Of a stretch of 64,000 nt of DNA, positions 53,105 through 61,443 are shown in pieces. Origin of the DNA: Bog-756 sp052326605 (GTDB lineage: Bacteria > Actinomycetota > Acidimicrobiia > Acidimicrobiales > RAAP-2). The DNA lies in contig JBKQMB010000095.1 in the NCBI GenBank assembly GCA_052326605.1, forward strand, positions 1 through 64,000, in the 5' to 3' direction. Positions within the stretch are counted from its first letter, which is position 1. Each line of letters opens with the position of its first letter. The translations under genes were made by a program, and so were the position numbers. Under the pieces are notes generated by a model, which saw nothing but the letters and a program-made list of their open reading frames with translations, was not told where the DNA came from and searched no databases.

Positions 53105-54068
53105 AACTCACCTCGAATCGCTTGAAGATCCTGTAGCCGACGACCAGATAGAGACATGCACCGAGTGCGCCTACACCGACCAGCTCCCAGTTCGGTGAAT
53201 GACCCAACAACATCGTGCGTCGGGCGTTGTCGATGACCGGCCCCAATGGATTCAGGAACCCGTAGATCACCTGGGGATTCACGGTGACCCCGCCGACCCA
53301 GTGGGCGGCGACCACATGGCCGTCAACGATCGCCCGGTGCACATGGTGTCCCCCGGCGATGTGGAACGTCGTCGGGATCTTCGAGTAGGGCCAGACCACC
53401 GGAGTGGCGAACAACCCCAGCGAGATGATGAGGGGGAGCACCTGAACCAGGTCACGCATCTGGATGATGACACTCGAGACGGCCAGGGTGATCCCGGCGG
53501 CGAACGCCACCTCGATCAACATGAACACCGGGATATACAAAGTCGACAACGCAGGGGCGCGGCCGTAGATCACGAAGAGAAGGGCCAGCGGGACCCACGA
53601 CATGACGGTGTTCAACCCACCGACCAGCATCGTCTCGAGAGGGAAGCACTCCCGGGGGAATTGGGTCTTGCCCAACAGCGCCTTGTTGGTCAGCAAGGAA
53701 TTGCCACCCGAACCCAAGCAGGTGGCAAAGTAGCTCCAGCACAGGATGCCCACGAAGGAGTAGAGAGCGAAGGGGACGCCCTGACTGCCGAAGGACTTGA
53801 TCCGGGAGAACACGATCACGAAGACCACCAGCGTTGCCACCGGGCTCAGGACCGCCCACAGTATGCCCAGCGTGGCCTGCTTGTACTGGGCCCGGAAGTC
53901 CCGCTCGGCAAGCGTGTAGACGATCTCTCGATGCGCCCACAGCACCCGTAGCGACTCGATGAAGCGGACCCGGTGGCGGTAGAGGATCTCGGGAGGTGGC
54001 TCGTCGGGGACCGAGGAGAGATCGGTCACCACGAGTGTGTCAACGCCTGAAGAATCAGGTGCTGTCAT
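53088..54068 (-). CDS. polysaccharide ABC exporter permease (Wzm-like, ABC-2 type)
   Basis: 326 residues, about six membrane helices. ERDFRAQYKQATLGILWAVLSP is the ABC-2 entry helix motif; FVGILCWSYFATCL, LGKTQFPRECFPLE and NPLGPVIDNARR are usual for Wzm/TagG-type permeases. It is longer than typical (260-280) owing to a 45-residue N-terminal extension and an inserted His-rich outer loop (HHVHRAIVDGHVV). Forms the export channel with the Wzt-like ATPase; its last codons overlap the ATPase start. Divergent from the GT4 at 54197. Confidence 0.9.
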   Translation of the reverse strand: MTAPDSSGVDTLVVTDLSSVPDEPPPEILYRHRVRFIESLRVLWAHREIVYTLAERDFRAQYKQATLGILWAVLSPVATLVVFVIVFSRIKSFGSQGVPFALYSFVGILCWSYFATCLGSGGNSLLTNKALLGKTQFPRECFPLETMLVGGLNTVMSWVPLALLFVIYGRAPALSTLYIPVFMLIEVAFAAGITLAVSSVIIQMRDLVQVLPLIISLGLFATPVVWPYSKIPTTFHIAGGHHVHRAIVDGHVVAAHWVGGVTVNPQVIYGFLNPLGPVIDNARRTMLLGHSPNWELVGVGALGACLYLVVGYRIFKRFEVSFADIA

Positions 54069-54196
54069 CGGACGACACTACCCCCCTTGGCCCACTGTCC
54101 TGGGCCCTGTGCAATCGTGGTGCGGAGAGACACATTATCGCGGGACACCCGGCTCGGACCACGTCGCGTGCACAGAGCCACCGCTAACATCGGCTC

Positions 54197-55366
54197 GTGC
54201 CGGCGCCAGATGATCTCCGAAGACCCAGCTCAACGGCCCGGATCCGAGTGCTGCTCACCATCAAGGGACTCGGACCGGGTGGTGCCGAGCGACTTCTTGC
54301 CGATGTGGTGGCCACCGGCAACGTCGAGGACTTCGAGTACGAGGTCGCCTACGTCCTCGATGGCGAGGACGCACTCGCTCCCGCCATCATCGCCGGCGGA
54401 ACGCCCGTGCACGCTCTCGGATCCACCCGCAATCTGGATCTCCGGTGGATGGCCGCCTTCCGCCGGCTGCTTCTGGACGGCAACTTCGACATCGTCCACT
54501 TCCACCTGCCGTACACGGCGGCACTGGGCCGACTGGTGGTCGCCACGCTCCCCCGGGGGAAGCGACCGGTCACCATCTACACCGAGCACAGCATGTGGAA
54601 CAAGGTGGCGGTGCTGGTGAAGATGCTCAACCGATCCACCATCGCCTCCGATCGGGCATTGCTGGCGGTGTCCGACGCCGCCTACGACGCTCTCCCCCGG
54701 TCGCTGCAACCACGTGCCCGGATCGTGGTGCACGGAGTGAATCGCTCGCTCTCCCGGGAGATGGTCGACCGGCGCTACGAGATCCGCCAGGACGTCCGGA
54801 CCGAACTCGCCATCACCCCCGAGGACCTCCTGGTCGTCACCGTGGCCAATCTCCGGTCCGAGAAGGGCTACGACGTCCTGATCGATGCCGCCCACCTGAT
54901 CGCACAGCGCGGCCTTCCCATCCGATTCGCCGCCGCCGGACGGGGAACGCCCCAAGAGGACCTCGCCGCGAAGCAACGAGCCATCGGATTGGATGAGCGG
55001 TTCCGCTTCCTCGGCCACCGCGACGATGCATTCCGCCTGCTCGCCGCGGCCGACGTCTTCGTCCTCGCCTCCCACCAGGAGGGCCTTCCGGTGGCCCTGA
55101 TGGAGGCGATGAGCGTCGGAGCCGCCATCGTGGCAACCGCGGTAGGGGGCGTGCCCCAGGTGATCACCGACGAGGTCAACGGCCTCATCGTCCCACCGGG
55201 AGATCCCCTGGCCCTGGCCGATGCCATCGAGCGCATCTGCTCGGACCCCGCGCTGCGCCGGCGGCTCGGTAGTCAGGCCCTGGTGGACAGTTCCAGGTTC
55301 GACATCGCCAGGGCCAGCGGTGAGATCGAGGAGGTCTACCGCCGGCTGGTCGGCCCCGACCGATAG
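54197..55366 (+). CDS. GT4-family glycosyltransferase
   Basis: 389 residues, GTG start. VLLTIKGLGPGGAERLLADV is the glycine-rich N-domain start; then VHFHLPYTAALGRL, TEHSMWNK, VTVANLRSEKGYDVLIDAA, FLGHRDDAFRLLAAADVFVLASHQEGLPVALMEA (E-x7-E) and GVPQVITDEVNGLIV. A typical retaining GT4. Divergent from the ABC exporter operon over 128 bases; converges on the WbsX gene with 13 bases between stops. Confidence 0.88.
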   Translation: MPAPDDLRRPSSTARIRVLLTIKGLGPGGAERLLADVVATGNVEDFEYEVAYVLDGEDALAPAIIAGGTPVHALGSTRNLDLRWMAAFRRLLLDGNFDIVHFHLPYTAALGRLVVATLPRGKRPVTIYTEHSMWNKVAVLVKMLNRSTIASDRALLAVSDAAYDALPRSLQPRARIVVHGVNRSLSREMVDRRYEIRQDVRTELAITPEDLLVVTVANLRSEKGYDVLIDAAHLIAQRGLPIRFAAAGRGTPQEDLAAKQRAIGLDERFRFLGHRDDAFRLLAAADVFVLASHQEGLPVALMEAMSVGAAIVATAVGGVPQVITDEVNGLIVPPGDPLALADAIERICSDPALRRRLGSQALVDSSRFDIARASGEIEEVYRRLVGPDR

Positions 55367-55379
55367 GTATCAGCCCGAC

Positions 55380-56447
55380 TCATCGAGAGGCGGCACCTCC
55401 GCCGGCTCGATCGAGCTCCCTGGCCAGGGCCTCGAGCCGTCCCAGCCCGTACTCGCTGTCGGGCTCGAGATAGTTCCCTTCGGCCCATTCGTTCCACGCC
55501 TTGATGACCAGGACCTGTTCGTCGGTCGGGTTGGTCGAGGTGATCTCGATCGCCCTGCGCACGTGGGCAGCGAATCGCTCGGGCGTCGACCCCACGGCCA
55601 CGAATCCGCGTCGGCCCAGGCGCGGCGTGTTGTCCCAATTCGGATAGACACTGGGGAAGATGCGGCCACCGAGGTGGGACGGGGGTGCGACGGGCACCTC
55701 CGGGTAGGGATACCGCTTCGGACCTCTACCGAGACCCAGCGAAAGCAGCCGTCCGCGTGCCCGTGTGGCGAAGTCACTCCCGAAGGGGGGCTGGTAGTGG
55801 ACCGCGGCGTCGAAACCGTCCTCGACGTGGGACGAATAGTCCGACTCACCGAGCGACGCCACCAGATACAGGCTCCCGAGACCGGCATCGTGCGCCATCT
55901 TCTGCCACTGCTCGACAAAGCGTGCAGGATCGGGAAGCCCGCCGGGTTGGTACACGAAGAAGAGCGGTCGGCCGCCGATCCTCACGTAGCGCTCATCCTC
56001 GAACGCCTGCTCGAGGTACGAAAAATGCTCGAGGTCGTCCGAGGCCCCCGGGTAGGTCTGCTCGATGAGGACGCGGTCGGGAGCCCCGTGCCAGATTCCC
56101 GACCACGTCTGGTTGGCCCAGGCGATGCAGAAGGGAAAATCGGGCGTTCCGGAGGCGAGCACCTCGTCCAACGGCCGCTGCAGAAGGCGGCGCCCGGCAA
56201 ACCAGTAGTGCCAATAGCAGAAGCCGGTCACGCCGTGGAGCCGGGCCATGTCGGCCTGGGCCTCGCGGGTCTCGCTGACCCGGAGGTCGTAGAAGCCGAG
56301 GTCGGTCGGCAGGCGCGGCTGCACGTGGCCTCGGAAGAGCGGACGGGCCCTGGTGACATTGGTCCATTCGGTGAAGCCCTTGCCCCACCACTGGTCGTTC
56401 TCCGCGATCGGGTGGAACTGCGGGAGATAGAGCGCCAGGACTTCCAT
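55380..56447 (-). CDS. WbsX-like GH99-type glycan protein
   Basis: 355 residues, single domain. ALYLPQFHPIAENDQWWG opens the protein, then GFTEWTNVTRARPLF, CYWHYWFAGRRLL, IAWANQTWSG, NWDNTPRLGRRG and KAWNEWAEGNYLEPD at the end. It aligns along its length with the first half of the fusion protein at 32163. WbsX proteins occur in O-antigen and rhamnan clusters and share the GH99 endo-mannosidase fold; their exact reaction is not settled. Here the catalytic-type acidic residues (WNEWAEG) are kept. Short 60-base gap to the upstream GT4 gene, so probably co-transcribed. Confidence 0.85.
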   Translation of the reverse strand: MEVLALYLPQFHPIAENDQWWGKGFTEWTNVTRARPLFRGHVQPRLPTDLGFYDLRVSETREAQADMARLHGVTGFCYWHYWFAGRRLLQRPLDEVLASGTPDFPFCIAWANQTWSGIWHGAPDRVLIEQTYPGASDDLEHFSYLEQAFEDERYVRIGGRPLFFVYQPGGLPDPARFVEQWQKMAHDAGLGSLYLVASLGESDYSSHVEDGFDAAVHYQPPFGSDFATRARGRLLSLGLGRGPKRYPYPEVPVAPPSHLGGRIFPSVYPNWDNTPRLGRRGFVAVGSTPERFAAHVRRAIEITSTNPTDEQVLVIKAWNEWAEGNYLEPDSEYGLGRLEALARELDRAGGGAASR

Positions 56448-56507
56448 CGGGGGTCATGCTACGCAATACCGCCGTCACCATCGGTCAAGGCACGCCCCGC
56501 GGGCAGG

Positions 56508-57737
56508 TCAGGATCGCGATCGTGCGGCGACGTCGCGTGCCAGACGGCTGACGCGCTCCTCCACGACATCGGTCCGGAATCGGTCGACGAATTGCGCGTG
56601 GGCGTTGGTTGTGACCACCGCCCGCAGAGCGGGTTCCGTCAGCAGTCGGGCACAGGCGTCGGCCAGCCCGGGCACGCTGTCGCCGACCAGCAGGTGGACA
56701 CCGTCCTCGGCATCGAGGCCTTCGGCACCGAGGGCCGTCGACACCACCGGGACACGGTGGGCGAACGCCTCGATGATCTTCAGCCGAGTACCGCTTCCGT
56801 AGCGGATCGGGACGACGACGAGGTCGGCGCGTGCCAGCTCTGCGGTGATGTCCGGAACGCGACCCACCACGGTCACCCGCGGGGGGTCGCCCAACGCAGA
56901 CAGGTCCGGGTTGTGTGCCCCGACCAGTCGGATCCGGACATCGGGGACAAGCGCCCGCAGTGCCGGACCCACCTCGTGAGCCAGCAACCGAGCCGCCTCG
57001 GCATTGGGCGGATAGCTCAGCAGACCCTGGAACAGGACGGTCGGTGGCGCGCCGACAGCGGTGCGACCGACCGGTTGGTCGACGTCGGGGTACCCGTTGG
57101 GAATGACCTCCACCTTGGCCACACCGCTGGCCCTGGCCCGCTCGGCGTCAAGAAGGCTGCACACCACGGTGGTCGACGTGCGCCCGCCGGCCTGCCGGTG
57201 CAACCGTTGCCAGCGCCGGACCTCCTCCTGCGACACGAGGGTGGCGGCGACCCGCCGTGCCCGTTTCGCCAACCCCGGGTCGGGCGGGACCGGCACGGAC
57301 AGGCGGGCCACGATCTTCTGGTCCTCGAGGTCGTCGAGGTCGAGGATGGTCGGAGCGGACGACGGCATTCCGGCCAGCACCCAGGCACGGGCACCGAAGA
57401 TCCAGACCAGGTCGTACCTCCCCGACATGAACCGGGCCAGGGCCGCTTGCACGCGGTGCCGGTCCCGCCACGGCAGCCCGATCGGCATCGAGGGACGCCA
57501 CAGTGTGGGGAGCAGGCGGATGCCCGTTGCCGGTCGGTTGTCGAAGCCGGCCCGGCCGACCCGGGCCAGGCCCAGTTCCTCGTCCGGCGGGTCGAAGTCC
57601 GTGCGGAACTTCGAGATGACGGAGAAGAGCTCGGTCGGACCGCAGCGCCGCAGACCTCGCAGCACCATCGCCAATCGGATCCGCGATCCCCTGTCCTCCG
57701 GCCACGGGTACTCACCGGCTATCACCAGGGTTCTCAT
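56508..57737 (-). CDS. GT4-family glycosyltransferase
   Basis: 409 residues from ATG 57737. It starts VIAGEYPWPEDRGSRIRLAM, the N-domain of the PelF/exopolysaccharide (stp1/WreA-like) GT4 group; LDLDDLEDQKI, VPNGYPDV-like EVIPNGYPDV, FQGLLSYPPNAEAARLL, and VPIRYGSGTRLKIIEAFAHRVPVV with the E at the family position. The G-S-G-T-R-x-K-I-x-E-A segment is characteristic of this subgroup. First gene of a minus-strand pair with the WbsX gene, divergent from the GT4 at 57894. Confidence 0.87.
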   Translation of the reverse strand: MRTLVIAGEYPWPEDRGSRIRLAMVLRGLRRCGPTELFSVISKFRTDFDPPDEELGLARVGRAGFDNRPATGIRLLPTLWRPSMPIGLPWRDRHRVQAALARFMSGRYDLVWIFGARAWVLAGMPSSAPTILDLDDLEDQKIVARLSVPVPPDPGLAKRARRVAATLVSQEEVRRWQRLHRQAGGRTSTTVVCSLLDAERARASGVAKVEVIPNGYPDVDQPVGRTAVGAPPTVLFQGLLSYPPNAEAARLLAHEVGPALRALVPDVRIRLVGAHNPDLSALGDPPRVTVVGRVPDITAELARADLVVVPIRYGSGTRLKIIEAFAHRVPVVSTALGAEGLDAEDGVHLLVGDSVPGLADACARLLTEPALRAVVTTNAHAQFVDRFRTDVVEERVSRLARDVAARSRS

Positions 57738-57893
57738 CGACGTCCCTCAGGTCGGCAGCGTTGCTCCTCGAGAAGTCCAGCTGAAGCATTCTGTCGTCCT
57801 CCCGGAATTGGACGATGGTAGCGGAGCAGACGGGTCGGGTACCGCTGGTAGGGTCTCGAAGCCGGGTGGACCGGCAGCGGCAGGGGGCCGCAG

Positions 57894-59045
57894 ATGAGCG
57901 AGCACGCGGAGGAACGAATGGCCGAGGGGGGTCGTCCAGCAGGCGTTCCCCTGGTGCTGCATGTCATCCCGACCCGGCTCGCCCGCGGCGCCCAACGAGA
58001 GGCGCGAGCGCTGGCGGACCAACTGGACGCACCAGGGGTGCGGCACCACCGCGTCCTCAGCCTGTTCGAAGGGCCGTCGGAGGTCGCCACCGACTTCTCG
58101 CTCGACCATCCGGGGGGAACGACCCCGGGGGTCGGCTTCGACCCACGCCTGGCCATCCGACTGCGCTCCACCCTCGCCACGTTCGATCCAGCCGTCGTCG
58201 TGGCCCACGGAAGTGAGCCGCTCAAGTACCTGGTACCGGCCATGCTCGGCCACCGTCGGCCGCTCGTCTACTACGCCATCGGCACCTACTCCGGCTCGGA
58301 TCGCCGCCTGCAGCTCCGAATGTGGAGCCACCTGGCGGCCCGGGCCGACCTGGTGGCCGCCGAGGGTGACGAGGTCCTCGAGGAGTGCGTCGGCCGATTC
58401 GGGTTACCGCCCGAGCGGGTGGTGTTGGCCCCCAACGGCCGCGATCCGGACAATTTCCACCCTCGAGGCGGGGGCGGCGAGCCGGACCGTCCATTCGTGA
58501 TCTTCGTCGGCGCACTCAACGCTGGCAAGCGACCTGACCGCTTCGTCGAGGTCATCGCCCGTCTCCGGGCAGACGGAGCCTCGTTGCGGGCCGGGCTCAT
58601 CGGAGACGGGCCCCTCCGTGACGCGGTGGCCGGGCCGGCAGCAGCCGCCGACATCGAGCTGCTGGGCGCACGTTCCGACGTCGCGCTGCAGATGCAGCGG
58701 GCGGACATTCTGGTCTTTCCCAGCCGGCCGGCGGGTGAGGGCATGCCCGGCGTGCTCATCGAAGCCGGCCTGTCCGGCCTGCCCGTGGTGGCCACTGCCG
58801 TCCCCGGCGTCCACGCCATCGTCAAGGACGGTGAGACGGGCTTCATCGTCGGAGCCGACGACCGATCCGCCATGGTCGCGGCCACGGCCCGTCTGGTCGA
58901 CGATCCCGAGTTGCGATCGAGGATGGGGCGGGCGGCGAGAGAGCACTGCCTGGAACACTTCAGCACCGACGCCGTCGGGGCCCGGTGGATGGCGATCCTC
59001 CAACCCCTGCTTGCCAAGATCCCATCTTCGCCGGGGCCCGCATGA
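57894..59045 (+). CDS. GT4-family glycosyltransferase
   Basis: 383 residues, ATG at 57894 with CAGGGGG upstream. LVLHVIPTRLARGAQREARAL, YYAIGTYSGSDRRL, LAPNGRDPDNF, FVGALNAGKRPDRFVEVIARL, LLGARSDVALQMQRADILVFPSRPAGEGMPGVLIEAGLSG and PGVHAIVKDGETGFIV. The E-x7-E region is E-G-M-P-G-V-L-I-E. Normal GT4 length. Followed by a sulfotransferase on the same strand, so this is another GT plus sulfotransferase pair. Confidence 0.87.
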   Translation: MSEHAEERMAEGGRPAGVPLVLHVIPTRLARGAQREARALADQLDAPGVRHHRVLSLFEGPSEVATDFSLDHPGGTTPGVGFDPRLAIRLRSTLATFDPAVVVAHGSEPLKYLVPAMLGHRRPLVYYAIGTYSGSDRRLQLRMWSHLAARADLVAAEGDEVLEECVGRFGLPPERVVLAPNGRDPDNFHPRGGGGEPDRPFVIFVGALNAGKRPDRFVEVIARLRADGASLRAGLIGDGPLRDAVAGPAAAADIELLGARSDVALQMQRADILVFPSRPAGEGMPGVLIEAGLSGLPVVATAVPGVHAIVKDGETGFIVGADDRSAMVAATARLVDDPELRSRMGRAAREHCLEHFSTDAVGARWMAILQPLLAKIPSSPGPA

Positions 59046-59139
59046 AGGAATGGCGGAGCCGACAGAGCATCACAGGCGGGAGGACGTACCCGGATCCTCC
59101 TATAGTCTCCCACCCGATGACGACCACGGGGCCCATCCG

Positions 59140-60018
59140 ATGACCTCCGGGCGGTCACCCGGTGGGCGACTTCCCCGCCAGGTGCAGAACGGACTGCGTG
59201 ACCCGCGTGGCAAGGTCGAGTGGGCGAAGTTGTACGCATCGTCCACGCTGAGCGCAATGCGCAACCCCGCCTTCACCGACCTGGAGCGCTTCTGCTTCTT
59301 CATCGGCTACTCCCGCAGCGGACACACACTGATCGGTACCGCACTCAACGCCCATCCCGAGATGGTTATCTCGCACGAGCTCGACGCAGTCAGCTTCGTG
59401 AGACACGGCTTCCGTCGTTCACAGCTCTTCTCGCTGGTTCTCGAACGAGACCAGCATTTCGGCACGATGGGTCGGACCTGGTCCGGCTACAAGTACGAGA
59501 TACCCGGCCAGTCCCAGGGAACTTTCGATCGCCTGCGGGTGATCGGCGACAAGCGTGCACGATCGTCGGCGCTGCAGATCTCCAGCCACCCTGAGTTGTT
59601 GGATCGACTCCGCAGGGTCGTCAGGGTCCCGATCCGTGTGATCCATGTGACCCGCAACCCGTTCGACAACATCGCCACCGAGGCCCGCCGTCACAAGCTG
59701 TCAGTGACCAATGCCACCGCCTGGTATGCACAGATCTGCGATGCCGTCAGCGCCGTTCGCCCGCTGCTCGACCCGTCGGAGTTGCTGGATGTGCGTTACG
59801 AGGCGTTCGCGGCGAGCCCCGAGGCCACATTGGCCGACATCTGCCGCTTCCTCGACGTCGAGCCCGGGGCCGCCTACCTCGAAGCGTGCGCAGGCATCGT
59901 CTGGCCCAGCACGAACCGGAGCCGTGACGCCATCGAGTGGACGGTCGAAGAACGACGAGGGGTGGAGCAGCTCGTCGAGAAGCACAGCGCATTGCACTCG
60001 TACGCCTTCGAGCACTAA
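59140..60018 (+). CDS. sulfotransferase
   Basis: 292 residues from ATG 59140; ATG 59050, 5 bases after the GT4 stop, is in frame and would give 322. The phosphosulfate loop is FFIGYSRSGHTLIGTAL (Arg-Ser-Gly-His-Thr), followed by HPEMVISHELDAV; the 3'-phosphate segment is IHVTRNPFDNIATEA with Arg; later YEAFAASPEATLADICRFLDV. This is a third sulfotransferase subgroup in the window. The usual Ser of the 3' segment is Ala-Thr here, a variation also seen in functional members, so I do not call it inactive. Its stop overlaps the stop of the opposite-strand gene, followed by a 5-bp hairpin at 60018-60033. Confidence 0.82.
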   Translation: MTSGRSPGGRLPRQVQNGLRDPRGKVEWAKLYASSTLSAMRNPAFTDLERFCFFIGYSRSGHTLIGTALNAHPEMVISHELDAVSFVRHGFRRSQLFSLVLERDQHFGTMGRTWSGYKYEIPGQSQGTFDRLRVIGDKRARSSALQISSHPELLDRLRRVVRVPIRVIHVTRNPFDNIATEARRHKLSVTNATAWYAQICDAVSAVRPLLDPSELLDVRYEAFAASPEATLADICRFLDVEPGAAYLEACAGIVWPSTNRSRDAIEWTVEERRGVEQLVEKHSALHSYAFEH

Positions 60019-61421
60019 CCCGATCTGCCGGGTGCCGGCGCAGTCCGCACCGGAGACGGCACCGGCCGTGCGTTCCGCCCGGCACCGGTCGGAGTCACCG
60101 TCTTGCCGGTGCCAGGCCCCGGGGACCGACCATGGAGCCTTTCGGATGCCCGGCGGATCTGCAGTCGGGCCCGCCGCCGTAGCTCCCATTCGTAGCGAGG
60201 GGGCGACCCACGGGGTGCCCGTGGGATACAGAGCAGGACCAGGAGGAACGGCAACATCATGATCCGCTCGCGCTCGATCAGGCCCAGGTTTCCGAGTGCG
60301 GCAAAGGTATAGATGAAGCCCGCGCTGTAGACGGTGCACAACATCACATACGGTCGGGCGAAGGCTGCCCGCGGAACCATCCGGAGTTGACGCAGCGACA
60401 TCAGGATCAACCCGATGATCACCGTGTTCTCCAGCGCAGCGATCCGTTGGCCGGCGCCATGCGCCTTGATGGGCAACGGATTGAACATCATCTCGTAGAT
60501 GTCGCGCGGGTAGGTCGCCAGATTGGTCGAGTAGGGGACGGCGCTGGTCGCCGACGAGGTGGCCCGGTTGTTGGAGTTGACCTGCTGCAGCGAGAGCGTG
60601 CTGTTTCCGTGACGGAGGTAGTGGAAGGTCAGGAAGACCGAGAAGGCCAACAGCCCGCCGAGAAACGCCAACCCGACGAGACGCCGCAGTGCTCCCTGGC
60701 TCCGGCGCGCTGCCGCGGTGGGGACCATCATGGCCACCGCAAAGCCTGCGAGCACGAGAATCAGCTCGTTGGGTCGGATGTAGTAGCCGATGGCCACCCC
60801 CGGCACTACCAACGAGAAACCACCGCGGCGGCGGGTAAGGATCTTGGCAGCACCGTACGCCGTGAGTCCCAGAGCGAACATCATGATCGCTTCCTTGCTG
60901 ACGTCTGCCGTCCAGAAGATCACGGAAGGCATCAAGAACAGCATCCAGGCATAGCGGCGGTTATCGGCACCGGAGAATGTGAGAGTGAAGGCCCGGTAGA
61001 AGAAGATGGTGCCGATGAAGGAAATCCAACTGAAGACGAGGAACGTCGCGAGCTGGTTGACGCCCACGAGGGCCATGACGATTCCGGTGGCGATGCTGAC
61101 CGAGCCGTCGTTGACGATCTGGCGGACATCGGCCCCGGCCAGGGTGAAGTTGAAATGGCGGAAGTTGGATGACAGCAGAGCACCCTGGTGGGTGTAGCGG
61201 ACGAAGTCGGCAATGCCACCGTAGAAGTGATCGACGACGTAGATCTGGGCGGGGGCGCCAAGGAGGTGGAGGACCAGGCCGATGGTCATGATGCGCACCA
61301 ACCACGGGCTGGCCTCGGCGAACGCCACCCGCCGAATGATGACTCGCCCGAGCCCGAACAGGACTCCGGCGACGATGAGTGCGACGAAGGGCTGGGACGG
61401 GACCGCGACCGCAATGAGCAT
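60015..61421 (-). CDS. polytopic membrane protein, candidate polysaccharide polymerase (Wzy-like)
   Basis: 468 residues with about ten membrane helices between residues 5 and 400 and a basic, disordered tail of about 65 residues rich in Arg, Pro and Gly. The helices are broken by an outer loop near residues 80-105 (HQGALLSSNFRHFNFTLAG) and a large one near residues 265-320. The motif NLGLIERERIMMLPFLLVLL near residue 385 is common at the end of Wzy/EpsG-like and related proteins. It sits 22 bases after the Wzz-like gene and is likely co-transcribed, which supports polymerase function. Sequence alone cannot prove it; a flippase-like role is less likely from topology. Confidence 0.6.
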   Translation of the reverse strand: MLIAVAVPSQPFVALIVAGVLFGLGRVIIRRVAFAEASPWLVRIMTIGLVLHLLGAPAQIYVVDHFYGGIADFVRYTHQGALLSSNFRHFNFTLAGADVRQIVNDGSVSIATGIVMALVGVNQLATFLVFSWISFIGTIFFYRAFTLTFSGADNRRYAWMLFLMPSVIFWTADVSKEAIMMFALGLTAYGAAKILTRRRGGFSLVVPGVAIGYYIRPNELILVLAGFAVAMMVPTAAARRSQGALRRLVGLAFLGGLLAFSVFLTFHYLRHGNSTLSLQQVNSNNRATSSATSAVPYSTNLATYPRDIYEMMFNPLPIKAHGAGQRIAALENTVIIGLILMSLRQLRMVPRAAFARPYVMLCTVYSAGFIYTFAALGNLGLIERERIMMLPFLLVLLCIPRAPRGSPPRYEWELRRRARLQIRRASERLHGRSPGPGTGKTVTPTGAGRNARPVPSPVRTAPAPGRSG

Positions 61422-61443
61422 GAGAATGCCCCCTTATGGGGAG

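Noticed and set aside
55221..57821. 866-codon open frame on the plus strand
   Set aside because: It is the opposite strand of the WbsX and GT4 genes, which have clear family motifs; G/C-rich codon bias opens such frames.
60018..60033. 5-bp hairpin (ACCCG/CGGGT) after overlapping convergent stops
   Set aside because: Too short to call a terminator with confidence, although its position is suitable.
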